Assembly: GCA_947034885.2 (NCBI GenBank)
Contig: OX344758.2
Span: 2,172,501-2,236,500 of the forward strand
Origin: Thuidium tamariscinum
Taxonomy: Eukaryota > Streptophyta > Bryopsida > Hypnales > Thuidiaceae
DNA: 64,000 bases
Direction of reading: 5' to 3'
Shown: one piece after another, positions 35,196 to 46,967 of the stretch
Position numbering within the stretch: the stretch's first letter is position 1
How the letters are laid out: each line of letters starts with the position of its first letter
Program-made: the position numbers and the translations under genes
The notes under the pieces: generated by a model
The model's input: the letters and a program-made list of their open reading frames with translations, nothing else
Told to the model about the DNA's origin: nothing
Databases searched by the model: none

Positions 35196-36619
35196 TACGG
35201 GGGGGGGAGGGGGGGGACACTCTCACTACATTTGGGGGACCCACATGTGGCAGAGGGGTATTTTTTGGGGGCCTATTTACCTCCTTGGCAACATTAAGAG
35301 GGCCCCTATCATTACCTAATGCAAAAAAATTTCCTATATAATCATCTATATCATTACTTATAATATGTAGGTCAATGCAATTTATTTTAGCCTACATTTT
35401 TTGTAAGTAAATAAACTAAATAAAAAAGTAATGAGAAAGTAAAAGTGACAAGAAAAAAGTTCATAGAAAAAAAGATTAAATTTCTAAACACCAATTAGCA
35501 TGCATGAATCAAACACAAAACATTAGAATTGAAAGTCATACTCAACAATTAGAACCATATGAAGAATGTATTCAAAAACACAAAGCTGAAGTTAATGAAA
35601 GTATAAAATGTGCAAAGTACTGAAAATGTGCCTCAATGTCAAAATGCAGACAAGAAGAAATGCCTGCTAGCAAATGAAAAAACTACAGGAGCAACACCCT
35701 ACTGCATTTCTGGTACACACTTACACATTTGGAAAAAAAAATTCAATCTACCATTTGCCACTCAATAGCTACTTTAAAACTTTAAGTCTATGAAATCGCA
35801 CCTTCATCCATTGATTTGGAGTTTCATCTTGTAACTCTAACATATGAGTACCCTATGCTCAAGTCAGATTTGTCAAAAATTAATTCAAAATTAAATAAAT
35901 ATGGCACATGATGAAATTTTCAGAAATCATGAAATGACAAGTTTGATAGTGTAGAAAAGACTAATGAAAATAATTCGAAATCTTCAAAAAAATTTGATGA
36001 AAAATTAAATATTATATTATCCACGTATTTCAAAAAATCAAAAAATCATATAAAATCATATTCCATATATTATGTTGTAAAGCCTTAAGACTTGATTGTA
36101 AAGCCCTGATTTTAGCTTAAGAACTAGTAGTATGGCCTTCATTACTCAAATCTAATAGCAAAGCCTTGATTAAGCCTAAGTAGAGCAAAATTCTGGATAG
36201 CCCACCTTATTTTAGCCCTGTAAAACAACATTTTGTAAAGCTTCCATCATGTTGAGCTTGCAATGTGGTAAAGCAACAGGGCCATAGCTACAAAATATTC
36301 CCAATCACAATAAACCAAATTTTGAAAATTCTAAATGGGATGATTGAAAGGGAAATTTAAGCAAAAAGAAAAGATTTTGTTTAGGGTGTGACAAATCTGC
36401 CCTCAACATATGGTACTATACTATAAGTTTGACAAAGTACTATATTGTAATTTTGACGTAGTATAAACAAACCCTACTAAATACAATTCCTTTGATCTAA
36501 TTCTTTTGCTTCTAAATTACATGTACCTAAAAATTAATGGACCATATTTTTTCGCTACCTACATTACTTATAATGAACTTGCCATTTTTCATGTCCCCTA
36601 CTTTATATGTAATTTTTTT
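35196..36619. other. insert between transposase fossil segments; G tract
   Basis: This 1.4-kb stretch does not continue the transposase. At 35199-35216 it has G9-A-G8, followed by further runs (TTGGGGGACC, GAGGGGTA, TTGGGGGCC) up to 35272, enough runs for a G-quadruplex. The rest is AT-rich without recognisable gene or ends. A small overlap in family position between the two fossil parts leaves open that they come from two different copies. Confidence 0.5.
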
Positions 36620-37600
36620 ATAAGTACTCATAAAGATTATCCAAAATGAATTAAATCCACCGTATATTCCGTTGCATGTAGATTGCTAAAACGTTGGAAG
36701 TGTCCTCCCCGTGAATAGAATTATGAATAGATGGACTTAAAAAGCTCCTCTAGTCAAGACACCATTGGATATTTGGAGAAGGTCTCTGCAACCGAATTTA
36801 TCCTATGACTCATAGAACTAGCTTCCAACAAAAAGGGAGTCCATCTCTCCTAGATTTGAATAATTACACCGTTTTTGGAGCCTTGGAAGTACCAACTCCA
36901 TTTGTTAGAAAAATAGACAAGTTTATAAGCAATTTCCTCATGATTGAGACCTCCTTCCTCTACCAATGCTCCCCTTATAACAATAGTGAATTAGTCCAGA
37001 GTTCTACCATTGGACAAACAGACAAATGCAACAAAATGTAGCATCCTCTTCCCATTCTCAATAATATACACATAGACACTAATCCAACTAGTGTTATCTA
37101 CAACAATAATCGTGTCAGTAGAAAGTGATATGAACTTCGCAAATTGAAAATACGCCTCAATGTAGTAAGAATACAACTATCATTCATTTTTCACCTTATA
37201 CTCTTGGACCAATGCTTATGAGGCAAATTTTTGACCTTCAAATGTCTAAGCAAGTATTGCTCTCTTATAATCACAAAGAAGACAACCATGATAGAGAACT
37301 TGAAAGGATGTAGAAAATTGAACTTCTTTACTCTTGAACTTGCCTTCCAAAACTGCATTCAATTGATCAGCCACAACACTACATTGTTTCTAGGCGGCCT
37401 CAAGTTTGCACATTTTCATGTGCTTGTAATTGGCCTTTATCAAAGTATGAATCTTTTTTAAGTGTGGAAGTTGTACTCCATCTTCTCTACATATTTGCTT
37501 GCACTCATGTTTTTCAAGATTGTCAATTTTTGGAATTAAAACATTCTTCCTTCTTATTGTTGCATTGTAAATGCATGTAGTATATAAAAATAAGGTTTTA
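36620..37600 (-). pseudogene. decayed hAT-type transposase, N-terminal part
   Basis: One minus-strand frame carries, in order, a zinc-finger-like start (CIYNATIRRKN, then IDNLEKHECKQ; 37595-37500), KEVQFSTSFQVLYHG (about 37330), FISLSTDTIIVVDNTSWISV then YVYI (37160-37080), EEGGLNHEEIAYKL (about 36960), FQGSKNGV, SHRINSVAETFSKYPMVS (about 36800) and LEELFKSIYS. These follow the order of DUF4371-type hAT transposases, with the family's DNTSWISVHVY and CVSHRINL regions recognisable. Numerous TAG, TGA and TAA codons in the same frame show decay mainly by substitution. The frames at 36991-37176 are pieces of it. Confidence 0.75.
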
Positions 37601-37891
37601 TGTGGGTTTTATGTGAATTTTATTACAATAATATAAAGAAGAAGGTGATGTCAATTGGGATGGCTTCAAAGAAAAGCCTTCTCTTTATTATAAGGAATAA
37701 ACTATAAAGAGAAGGAGATTGTCCAAAAATTCAATAATTTGATGTAATTTTTTTTTCTTTTAAATTTTGATATGTCAAATTGGAAAGTTTTTTTTGAGTC
37801 TCAAGATGAAGAGCTTAAAGCAGAATATGAATTTAAGATTTTGATGTTGCAACTGCCGGCTCAACTTCTTGTACTGTTAAATCTTGTATTA

Positions 37892-38624
37892 GGGTGAATG
37901 CAAGAAACACCTGTACTATTTGTTGCGTTTTACTACAGTACTCATGACTTTTTCTGGAGTACTTTAAAATTAGAAAATTAATTTGAAAAAAATTTGAAAA
38001 ATATGAACAATGTATAGACCTCTAAAATGAAGGTTTTCACCGAAGGAAATTGATAGAAAAATTCTATAAGTAGGAGAATTTAAAAAGTGCCAAACCTCAA
38101 GAAAATACATACCTTCATGTTTTAATTTGGGAAAAATAGAAAAAATAAGTAAATACAAAAAATAAAAAGTGGCCATTTGCAACAACTCTATGGAGATGGT
38201 CATCGACCAAAAAAACCACCAAAATAATATTTTATATGTTTCAAAATTCAAGCAGAAAGAAGCTCACTTTGTAGACTTTCACACCACATAAAAATAACTT
38301 TTTTCAAAATCCCTCACGTGGAGTGATGTAAAACTACTAGAAGACCATCTCATCCAAATTTCATCTCAAAATCATTAAAAAAAGGTACTCCTTAGTACTA
38401 AAAACCTCCAAATTGGCATTTGTGACATTTAATCACTAGTACTATTTTAGTATTAAATTATTTTTGAAAATTATGAAAAAATTATGTAAGGTGTATAATA
38501 GTCATGAGTACTTTTCCTAGAAATCTTGAGTCATTTCAATCAAAAATAAAAAAGTTATGGCCAAAAAACAGATCAGCACTTAGGTGGTGATGGGAAATAG
38601 TACAAGTGTTTCTTGCATTTACCC
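37892..38624. mobile_element. 4-bp-duplication element, copy 1 (733 bp)
   Basis: Inverted ends of about 29 bp: left GGGTGAATGCAAGAAACACC, right reverse complement GGGTAAATGCAAGAAACACT. ATTA lies immediately outside both ends (37888-37891 and 38625-38628). Internal GTACTCATGACTTTTTCTGG and TCTAGGAGAA-like parts match copy 53668-54400, of identical length. It has no open frame of transposase size. Superfamilies with 4-bp duplications include Sola and Ginger; the assignment is open. Confidence 0.88.
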
Positions 38625-38628
38625 ATTA

Positions 38629-39793
38629 CCACACAAGCATTTACAAGATGTTGCTCGATCTTCTGGTCCTCCAAACCATTAATATAGAAACCTTCAATGT
38701 GATACTTGAGTAATGGTAATTTTACTATAAATTTGATGTATTGAATTTGGCACCAAAGATATGACATTTGAGGGTTGTTTTGAGGGTCTTAATGATGATT
38801 AATATTTTTATATAGTTAAGCTTGTTGAAGGGAATTGTAGCCATGAACGTTAGTTAGAAGGTCTAGTCAATCTTTTATTTAAAGTAAACCATGTAGAATA
38901 TGTCGTTGCAACCGTTGGGCGCATCCTTATATTTTTATAAATGGAGTGATGCTCCTCTTGAAACCCTAATTTTTTTAATCTTTAAGAAATATATTAATTT
39001 TTTTTTTTTTGTTTATTTGTTTAATAACATTTAAAAAATTAATTTATGTGTTTGAAATTGTAAGAAGGAAAAATAAAGGTAATTTACTTGCTAATAAAAA
39101 TTTGAGGCTTTCAACCTTCAAAGTTTGAATAGTAAATTAGTGGTAGAATCTTACATATTGGCCAATGGTTGTTAAGATGTCTTTGGATCAATGTATGGGC
39201 TGATGTCCACTTACTTAAGTGATGAAGGTTGAAGATAAGGTGGAGGTTAAGAAAGAGGGTTTCTTCTTCCTTCTTTTAGTTTTTGGTGAGTAAGGTGAGT
39301 TTTTGGTGAGTAAGCCGAGTTTTTGAAAAGCCATCATGTAATGTATTTGATGAATTCTGTAATGAAAATTTGAAGGTATGCTCTTCTTTTTGTGATTCCA
39401 TGAAACTATTATTTGTTGTATTTGAAGTTAGTATACAAAAGTTATGCTTGGTGGAATGAGAAAGGTTTATTTATTGTGAAGTTTGAAAGCAGTCTCTTTC
39501 AGGGCACCTATAGTTGTTAAGTTAAGAAATATTTGGTTTTGAGTTTTTATACACTTATATATTGTATTGTTAATTTTCTAAAGAGCTATCATATGCTTTA
39601 TTTGAAGTAAGAGAGTGAAAGTTATGTACTTAAGAGTAAAATAGTAATAAGCTATCTTTGTCTTAAAGGAGAGTAGTTTTTGAATGGCTATAAAAGTTGG
39701 ACAATATGAGATTTAGATTTGAGACCTTGGAGGTTTGTAAGAATTTGTATTAGCTCTTAAAAAAACTTTTACACTCTTGATTTGGAGATATAG
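38629..39793. other. AT-rich stretch without recognised feature
   Basis: A short GGTGAGTAAG.TGAGTTTTT duplication lies near 39285-39325. No gene signal. Confidence 0.4.
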
Positions 39794-40072
39794 CATTAGA
39801 GGGGGATTCGAGGCCAACAGGAAACTACAAAAGCCCTGTTCCCAAAATTGTTCTCGATACTGTCAGGTCAGCAATTAATTAGTTAAAAATAAAGTTCGTC
39901 TTGAAATGCATAAAGAAGTCCAATTTTTTTTTTAATTTTTCAAAAAAAGTCGGTGACGTGGCACACTTTCAACCACATCAACAGAGGCCAGTTCTGCATT
40001 TCTGCGACAAATTCTGTGTTCACTGCGTTTAGAAACTTACAGTCTCTTGTTGGCCTTGAATCCCCTCTAATG
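39794..40072. mobile_element. CATTAGAGGGG-ended element, 279 bp
   Basis: Left CATTAGAGGGGGATTCGAGG and right reverse complement CATTAGAGGGGATTCAAGG form inverted ends of about 28 bp around a non-coding body. It shares the CATWAGAGG start and GC-arm/AT-centre architecture with 18386-18714. No target duplication is visible. Confidence 0.7.
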
Positions 40073-43000
40073 AATGAAAATTATGAGTTCTGAGGTGAAA
40101 GTATGTACAATTGCTTTTGAAATTGAGGTTGTCAACTTCAACAAATTATAAATATTGGACAATATCTTTTTTGGTATTGAAATTTAAAGGAGTTGTGCAA
40201 TATTTTCATTTCTTTTTGCAAAGCCAAGATTCATTTGATTTGGAGTTTTGAAGAAGAGATGGCACTCATTTGAAGTTATGCTTCTTTTTCAAGGTTTTAT
40301 TGACACATATATGACATTTTATACATTTACATGATATGGTGTATGGTTTATATAATATTTATATATGTTATATATAAATATAAATAAATATAAATATTTT
40401 TTATTATATATATTGATACATAATATAATACATCTCTTATATTAATATATATCTACATGTACAAAATAATATATTATTTATGATTTAATTTATGAATACT
40501 ATACAATAAAACAATGTATTTACTTTGATTTGAAGTAGTTCATCCTACTTCTTGTCCTCCTATATTTTCTTGTATCTCCTTATTGCTTGAGTTAAATTTG
40601 ATTGTAGCTAGAAACTCCGAGTTTATTCAAAGCAAATTCTCTCACAACAATATTGTGATTGCTAAACAACTTAGGCAAATGATACTACATAGATCTCCAT
40701 TCAAATCAAACTAAATCTAAGCTCAAGCAAACTTGTACATCCATATTTTTTGGAATCATCTAATAATGGTCCTTGGGGCAATTTTCACCCTCTTGCATTG
40801 TAGGTTTGCAAACCCTCATTTGTCCCTCTTCCTTGTAACACGATGTTTACCATCATTGGGCAGATCACATACAAGATCGCAACAGTGTCTTTGAAAGGCA
40901 AATTGTGACATAGTGGTTGGAAAAGAGACTACGACAAGCACGTCTCCAAAACATGCGTCACATCAAGCCCTAACATGTTCATCACTAAGTCATCATGAGT
41001 GCTAGAATTTGGTATAATATAATTGCCAATGTTTCGACTAGAATCAAATGTACGAACCTAGAAATTTTCAGGAAGCTTCGACCTCAGCATCATGAGACCT
41101 ATACATCACCCCACGAAAGAGCCAAACAATACCAAAAAATAAGCATGTTGAACTATGAGAGCAAGAGTGCACAGCTCTAGATAAAAATAGTACCAACAAA
41201 ACAAGCATGTCAAACCGCAAAAACAAGAGAGTACAATTGCATATCGAAAACAAAGGGAATTCAAATTGAGGGAGCCAAAGAATTGAAGTGACAACAATTG
41301 TCACACACAAATCGTAGGGTAAAATGAGCAGACTCAAGATCTTTTAAATTTACCGTGATTTGAAGTTTCTATTGCTAGTGCGCCACCTTTGCGAAGTACA
41401 AATTCATGAAGCTAATAATGGTACCATGGCAATAAGCTATAAACACCTCTCTCACCCTTTATAATCTGTAGTTTTCCATTGCTTGCCAAAACTAAAATTT
41501 TTGATTCTGAAACATTCATGAAGAGCCTCTATTTCAAAAGTAAAGTAAATGCAATCTAAGACATAATGCACACCTCCAAATTCTTCAAAGTAATCCAAAA
41601 TTAGTATACTAAAATAGTGGAAGTCTAGGATATAGAAAATCAAATGGCAAAAGATGCCACTTTCAAACTGGAATCAACAAAACAATCAAGCGATATGTAG
41701 ATCATTGGCATCAGGCTAAAAATGGATGCAATTATGCCAAAATGATGTCCATGACACATTGAAGGTAGTGACATACAACAACCATTATAGCAAACAAGAG
41801 GAAGAGTAAACTAAGCATTTGGACAACCGGCTACTAGGGAAGACAACAAGGGGATTAAACCCAAAACCCTAGCCACTAAATGAGTGGCTACGATGTTGCT
41901 ACATGAGTATTGATGAGTGGCAAGGATGCGCTAGCACAACAAATGGATGAACCATGAAGTGAATGAATGCTACAGAGTGAGTGGATGAGAAGCACCTTTG
42001 GCTAATGAAGGCAAATCTCAATGTGTATTTTGGCTGAAATCACCATTTTAGAAAAAAATATAAAAATTGCCATATGTATTTAGCACCACATTTTTTTTGG
42101 TTGAATTTTGGTGCAATTTAGTTAGTTTTACAAACGTTGGCCCCAAGCTATCAAAGTCTACTAGAAGCAAAGTCTTCCATACCAGCTCTGATTGTATGCT
42201 TCGGTCTACTCGAACGTGTTTCATCCACAAGCAAGATAATTTGATCATAATCACACATCGGGAAAGTGCCCCTCCATTTCGTCAGTACTATTGCAATACT
42301 ACAATAGGACCTCTTACCTTAACCGGTGGTTAGTCCTCTATCAACGGAAATGACCTCCGTCCAACAGTCGGCCAATTGAAGTAGGTGCCAATCAATATCC
42401 GTCCCGCCAATTTCTACCTTCAAACCACAGGCAGGCGAAGCTTTCGGGCGCATCTTAGCGGGCAGCTATCTCATGTATTGTGGTGGAAGCTGGCGATGAG
42501 TGTAACACTCCACTGACGCATCATTTGTAGTCTACCAGGAGTTTGCCGCATCCCATTGCAACAAATTTTTCAAGTACAACCCTCCAAGGGTTGTTCAGGT
42601 GTAGAATGATTGAAATTGTGTAAGGTTTTGTGTAGTATTGTATGTGTAGATGAAATCAAGAGTTGTTGGACACACTCCGAAGATTTGTTTTGGTTAAAGA
42701 AGGAAAGAAGACTATCAGATTTGGTGGGTTTGATTTGTGAAGGAAAGGACCTTAGGGTTTGGAATTACGGCGTACTAACCTCAAGAGATGCAGTAACGAC
42801 TTGCTTCAAGCTTGTTTAGTTGTGGCCGGTGTCATTCTTTTCGGTAATACTCTTGGTTGTGAATCTTTTGTGTGCCTAAGAGGTTATTGTTTGAAGCTTG
42901 TTGATTTGTGTCCCTTTGTCATTTGATTATTTTTTGTGTTCTCTGTTTCTCTATGAAAAGTGCATGTGCCTCGGCTTCTATTCTTGCATAGAATATTATA

Positions 43001-43078
43001 AATATTGCCGATAGTTTTCTAAGTTTGAGTGGCTTGTGCAGGTTGATATATTTTCATTCATTTAGGTTGTTCAAGAGA
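40073..43078. other. stretch upstream of the 43-kb gene, no feature resolved
   Basis: The part to about 42300 is AT-rich with unsupported frames. A 25-bp right-end remnant of the TAAGGTAGAAGG element lies at 42297-42321. From 42600 the sequence is T/G-rich; a TTTTCGGTAATACTC donor-like site near 42838 and a TTGTGCAG acceptor-like site near 43041 could bound a leader intron of the gene starting at 43079. This is inference. Confidence 0.35.
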
Positions 43079-43789
43079 ATGGCTAGTTCCGAGATGGGAG
43101 ATGAAGAGCCAATTTCACGCCGTGGTGATTACCAACCTCCCACTGCACCGAGGTTTCCCACGTCACTGCAAGCTCGAGTTCCTCCATCTGAACAACCAGA
43201 TTTTGTCCCAAGTTCTTCTACTCAAAACCTTTCGACTCCAAGTTCTTCTCTTCCAAATGCTCAAAATCCTTCTGTGCCAACTTCTTCTATTCCAAATGTT
43301 GGTGGCCGACCACCGCACCCCCATGCCATTGCATTTGAGAGTCAAGTGAATTCACTTAAGCGGATGATAAGGAGTATGGAAGCACAGATCACTGATTTGA
43401 GAGCAACCAACCATTTATCACAAGGTTTGGTCAATAGTCGAATGAACGAAAGTCCTCCACCAAATGTAGCAAAATGGGAGATGGTGAAACCACATATGAA
43501 GAAAATCTCAAAAAAACTAATGTTGGGATTGGATGTAACTAAAAGTAGAATGTTCCCTCATGAAGAGCATATGAAACAAGAAATTTTGTCTGTTTTCAAT
43601 GTTGGAGATGGGGATATTTTCAAACGGGCTGCGTTTGAAAGGGTATGGGAAGAGGGTATGAAAACGAAGGTGAAAACAGCCATAATCAATAGGCAGGGGA
43701 GATTTGCTTCTCATGCCCGCTTGCAATTGTGGCGACTTTTGGGTGTGCCAAAACCTGTCAATGGAAGCCAATCTGAAATTGAGATCTAG
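43079..43789 (+). CDS. unrecognised protein, first coding part up to in-frame TAG
   Basis: From the ATG at 43079 the frame gives 236 residues. Residues 17-80 are Pro/Ser-rich with repeated PSSS, TPSSS and PTSS motifs. Residues 86-111 (FESQVNSLKRMIRSMEAQI onward) have a coiled-coil pattern. Residues 130-236 are basic and compact-looking (MKKISKKLMLGLDV, GDIFKRAAFERVWEEGM, ASHARLQLWRLLGV). The reading frame stays coherent beyond the TAG at 43787-43789, so the stop may be a disabling mutation, a polymorphism, or part of an unannotated intron ending in ATCTAG. I recognise no family; a nuclear or transposon-derived protein is conceivable. Confidence 0.5.
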   Translation: MASSEMGDEEPISRRGDYQPPTAPRFPTSLQARVPPSEQPDFVPSSSTQNLSTPSSSLPNAQNPSVPTSSIPNVGGRPPHPHAIAFESQVNSLKRMIRSMEAQITDLRATNHLSQGLVNSRMNESPPPNVAKWEMVKPHMKKISKKLMLGLDVTKSRMFPHEEHMKQEILSVFNVGDGDIFKRAAFERVWEEGMKTKVKTAIINRQGRFASHARLQLWRLLGVPKPVNGSQSEIEI

Positions 43790-44273
43790 AGAAGTAGCCT
43801 TCTTCCATTTCATAGTCATAATAATTGGCGATGGAAAGATGACGATCCATTTGGATCTGATGCCTTCTTTGGCGCAATCGCGTGCATTTTGAGTGGGAAG
43901 AACTACTCCACAACCACTCCCATTTCAATGCTTCCAAACCAATTGGCATGGTTTGCCTATGTGGTAAGTTCTACAACTACTATTATTCAATTGTTGAATT
44001 TCTTTTGAATGCTATGTACTGTTGACTTTCTCAATACTAAAATTATTTATCTGGCATTTGCAGTTGGGTTTGGCGATGGATGGAGATAGGAATATGAAGG
44101 ATTCAGAGCTACGATTTCACAAAGCAGGTATAAAGGGCTACAAAACATTTATTTTGCAGAGACTCGATTCAATCAAGAGGATAAATGTCATACATGATGG
44201 AGAAAATAATGGTGACTCGATATATGATGTGCTGGGGACGGATTTGGGATCATCGTCTTCCTCAGAGGAATAA
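43790..44273 (+). CDS. unrecognised protein, continuation and second exon
   Basis: The same frame continues for 58 codons (NNWRWKDDDPFGSDAFFGAI, later LPNQLAWFAYV) to a consensus donor at GTG|GTAAGT (43964). A 100-bp intron ends at TTTGCAG (44063). The next exon follows in phase 0 for 69 codons (LGLAMDGDRNMKDSELRFHK onward) and closes with an acidic Ser tail (GSSSSSEE) and TAA. The clean splice and coherent protein on both sides are the main evidence that this is or recently was a real gene. Confidence 0.5.
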
Positions 44274-46229
44274 TTAAATTTTCAAAAAGTCTTTTTGCAT
44301 CTCACTAGGTGAGTAACTTGTTCAGCGAAGTCCATTATTATTTTTTGCATCTCTAGAATCTAGAAGATACAAAGGGTATGTCATCAGTTTAAAAGGTGAA
44401 TTTTGATGTTGTCAATTGGTTGGTGCATAGGAGGACATGGAAAAGCTGCGAGGTCTGTGAAGGGGTGGTTCAGAGATTTCTTTGATTAGAGATAGAAGTT
44501 GGATGTAGATTAGGGAATCTTGATTTAGTCGTTGAATTTGTTGAAAAGTTTTTTATGTACCTGAAGGTTGTGTATCGAAGTCAATGTCACATATTTTCGC
44601 ACTTGTGTATCAAATGAACCCTTCTAGAGGTATTCATTTTTTCTTAAAAATAAATTCTGTCAGTTATTTTGGTACTTAATGAAGTACATGGAGTTTATGC
44701 ACTTATTCTTAGTGTATGTCATCGCAACTTCATTGGTAATGCTTATTGGAGTCGTTTGGGGCTCTAATACAGTGATGACTACAACATCATGGGATGTGAG
44801 CTATGAGAAATCCTCCTCTCTGGGTATGTTTAAGGTAAGTTATTTTTACTTAAATAGCTTTAGAAAATTGATTAAGTTTGTTTCTTGCAAATTTTTTATT
44901 AATTTTGTATCTTTCATATGTATTTTATCATTAATGTGGACTCTTTGTATGCACCTTAGTTATTTTGGAGGTAATTAATGGTTTGTGTGGAGGCATTGGA
45001 AGTAGTGTTTTCTGGTGCAATATGATGACTACCTTATCTTGAAAGAGTTAATGGGTGTATTCAGAAATATGGAGCAAGAAATTACATCGGAGCATGTTGG
45101 AGAGCTTCAACAGTCATTAGATCTCTGATTCGGCACTTTAAGCAAGTTTGTAAATTTTTTTTTTGATGTGAACATGGAAGAAGTATAGTGGAGCTAATTA
45201 ATAGTACATATTGATGGAATTTTAGTGATTAAAAGTATTTAAAGTTTCTCACTTTAAACAAGTGCTACCTACAGTAGTTTTGTACCTACCTCTTCTTTAT
45301 TTGTAGAAAATAAAACATTTTGATGTACTCTACTGTTACTCTTACTATGACTTAGGCACTGACATGGAATATTACAGAATGAGTAAAAAATATCAAGAAA
45401 GTTCTAATTTTGTTTCTGCTTATAAAGTTGGTGTTTGAATGGTTGTTGCAGGTACTAATATGAAGGCCTGGAGTGACTTTTCAACGAACTTTAGAGTGAT
45501 TATAAATTAGTGAAATTCAAATACTATTACTGGTATGGTAGTGCCGTGGTTATGTTCTTTAGGATTGGATTAGTGGTACTATATATGAATTTTTCAAATA
45601 TAATACTGATTTTAATGTCTTTTCAAATCTTATTGATGGTGAATGTATGTTATATGCCTTATATGTTGGTTCAATTCATGATATTATTGAATTTCCAAAA
45701 AGATTGAATGACATAGCGTACTCTTGATTTAATTCAAAGATTTAATTGAAGCAATATTGCAGTGTTATTGTTTTATAAATGCTTTTATATCGATACAATA
45801 AGAAAATGGTTGCAAATGCAATATTTTTACAATGAAGTTATGGTTTTATAGCAATATTGAATATGTATGTAGAGAAATAAACCTAATTGTATTATTTATG
45901 TACAACAAAAGTATAATGTCATTACAATAATCTGACTTATTTTGTGAATACTACTATATTTATTTTATTTTACAACAGTACAAAATATATATAATTTTGT
46001 AATATACAAATAATACAGTAATTAAATGATAGTAGTATTAAATTGTAGTAACTTTTATGTACTGTATCAAGATAAAATGCTTACAATTAAAATATTGCAG
46101 TTTATCCTTGAATGCAGTACAACATTATTATAAATGAGATATAATTTAAATGCAGTACCGCGAGAGTATAACTTGTGTACTCTACTGTTAAGGTTCTTCA
46201 GTAGTATTTGTGCAGTACTGCAAACATAC
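44274..46229. other. downstream AT-rich stretch, no gene recognised
   Basis: T-rich, with short hydrophobic frames (44679-44978, 45510-45707) that look like translations of AT-rich DNA. It probably includes the 3' flank of the preceding gene. Confidence 0.4.
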
Positions 46230-46967
46230 TGAGAAAGTGAGTACCGTTTTTCCCGATGCACAATATACAAGGCAACAATTACTAGACTTTTCATCCGCGG
46301 ATAGAGCTGGCTACTTCGTGTAACCTTCTCGCCGCCTCCCGGCGGCTTGACAGTTACCTGGTCCATAACCTCATCACTGTGGAGTCCCAGCATGAAGAAT
46401 CCTGCTGCAACTGTTTGCTCGTGAAAGTAAAAATGTCGTTTGCAAGAGGAAAAAGCCAGGCTGTCCAGTACGCCGACGCCATAGCTGAACTGGGCAAGGC
46501 CGGCTGCGCCACAAGCGCGCTCTTCTCGGTGACCCAAGCCCTTCGAACGCGTTCATTGTTGCTCTCGAGTCTCGACGTGGCATTTTGTATCCTGGCTGTC
46601 TACTTGCAACGCTGTCACCAGCTCCAAATTGCGCGTTTTTGCGAGTCTTGCGGTCCTCCTTAGGTCGCTGTGTAACGCCGACAGGTGCTCCGTTCCCAAT
46701 CTACTTCTGCCCTTAAGTTCCTTTCATCATTTTGCTACCATTTGGTGTTGTGGATGTCTGGAATTTGTGAGGATTAGAGACATCGCAGGAATCTCGCTGC
46801 AGAAATCTCGCCAATTCGCGACCAACAGTATCTTTTCAGCTTGTGCTGTTGTGGGTCTTGTTGTGCGAATTTGTGGGTTTCCGCCTGTTTTGCGAATTGA
46901 AGTCTGCGAGTTGTTACTTTGTTGCACATATTTGTTGTTTGGGAGGATTTGAGGGGAGTTGGGAGAG
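46230..46967 (+). promoter_or_regulatory. GC-richer upstream region and leader of VAMP72 gene
   Basis: The base composition shifts abruptly at about 46230 to CpG-containing, GC-richer sequence that continues into the coding region. No convincing TATA box was found. Frames here (46067-46663) look accidental. The start codon context is GGGAGAGATGGGGG. A leader intron cannot be excluded. Confidence 0.4.

Noticed and set aside
42120..42240. Possible LTR retrotransposon primer-binding site near ACCAGCTCTGATTGTATG
   Set aside because: Only part of the common plant initiator-tRNA complement is matched, and no long terminal repeats or gag-pol frames were seen around it.
46067..46537. 156-residue minus-strand frame upstream of VAMP72
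   Set aside because: It lies in the GC-rich promoter/leader region, its composition matches local GC skew, and no recognisable motif is present.
46959..46967. Upstream TTG start for the VAMP72 frame
   Set aside because: The family begins at MGDQTLIYSF-type sequence, and the ATG at 46968 is in normal context for a plant start.
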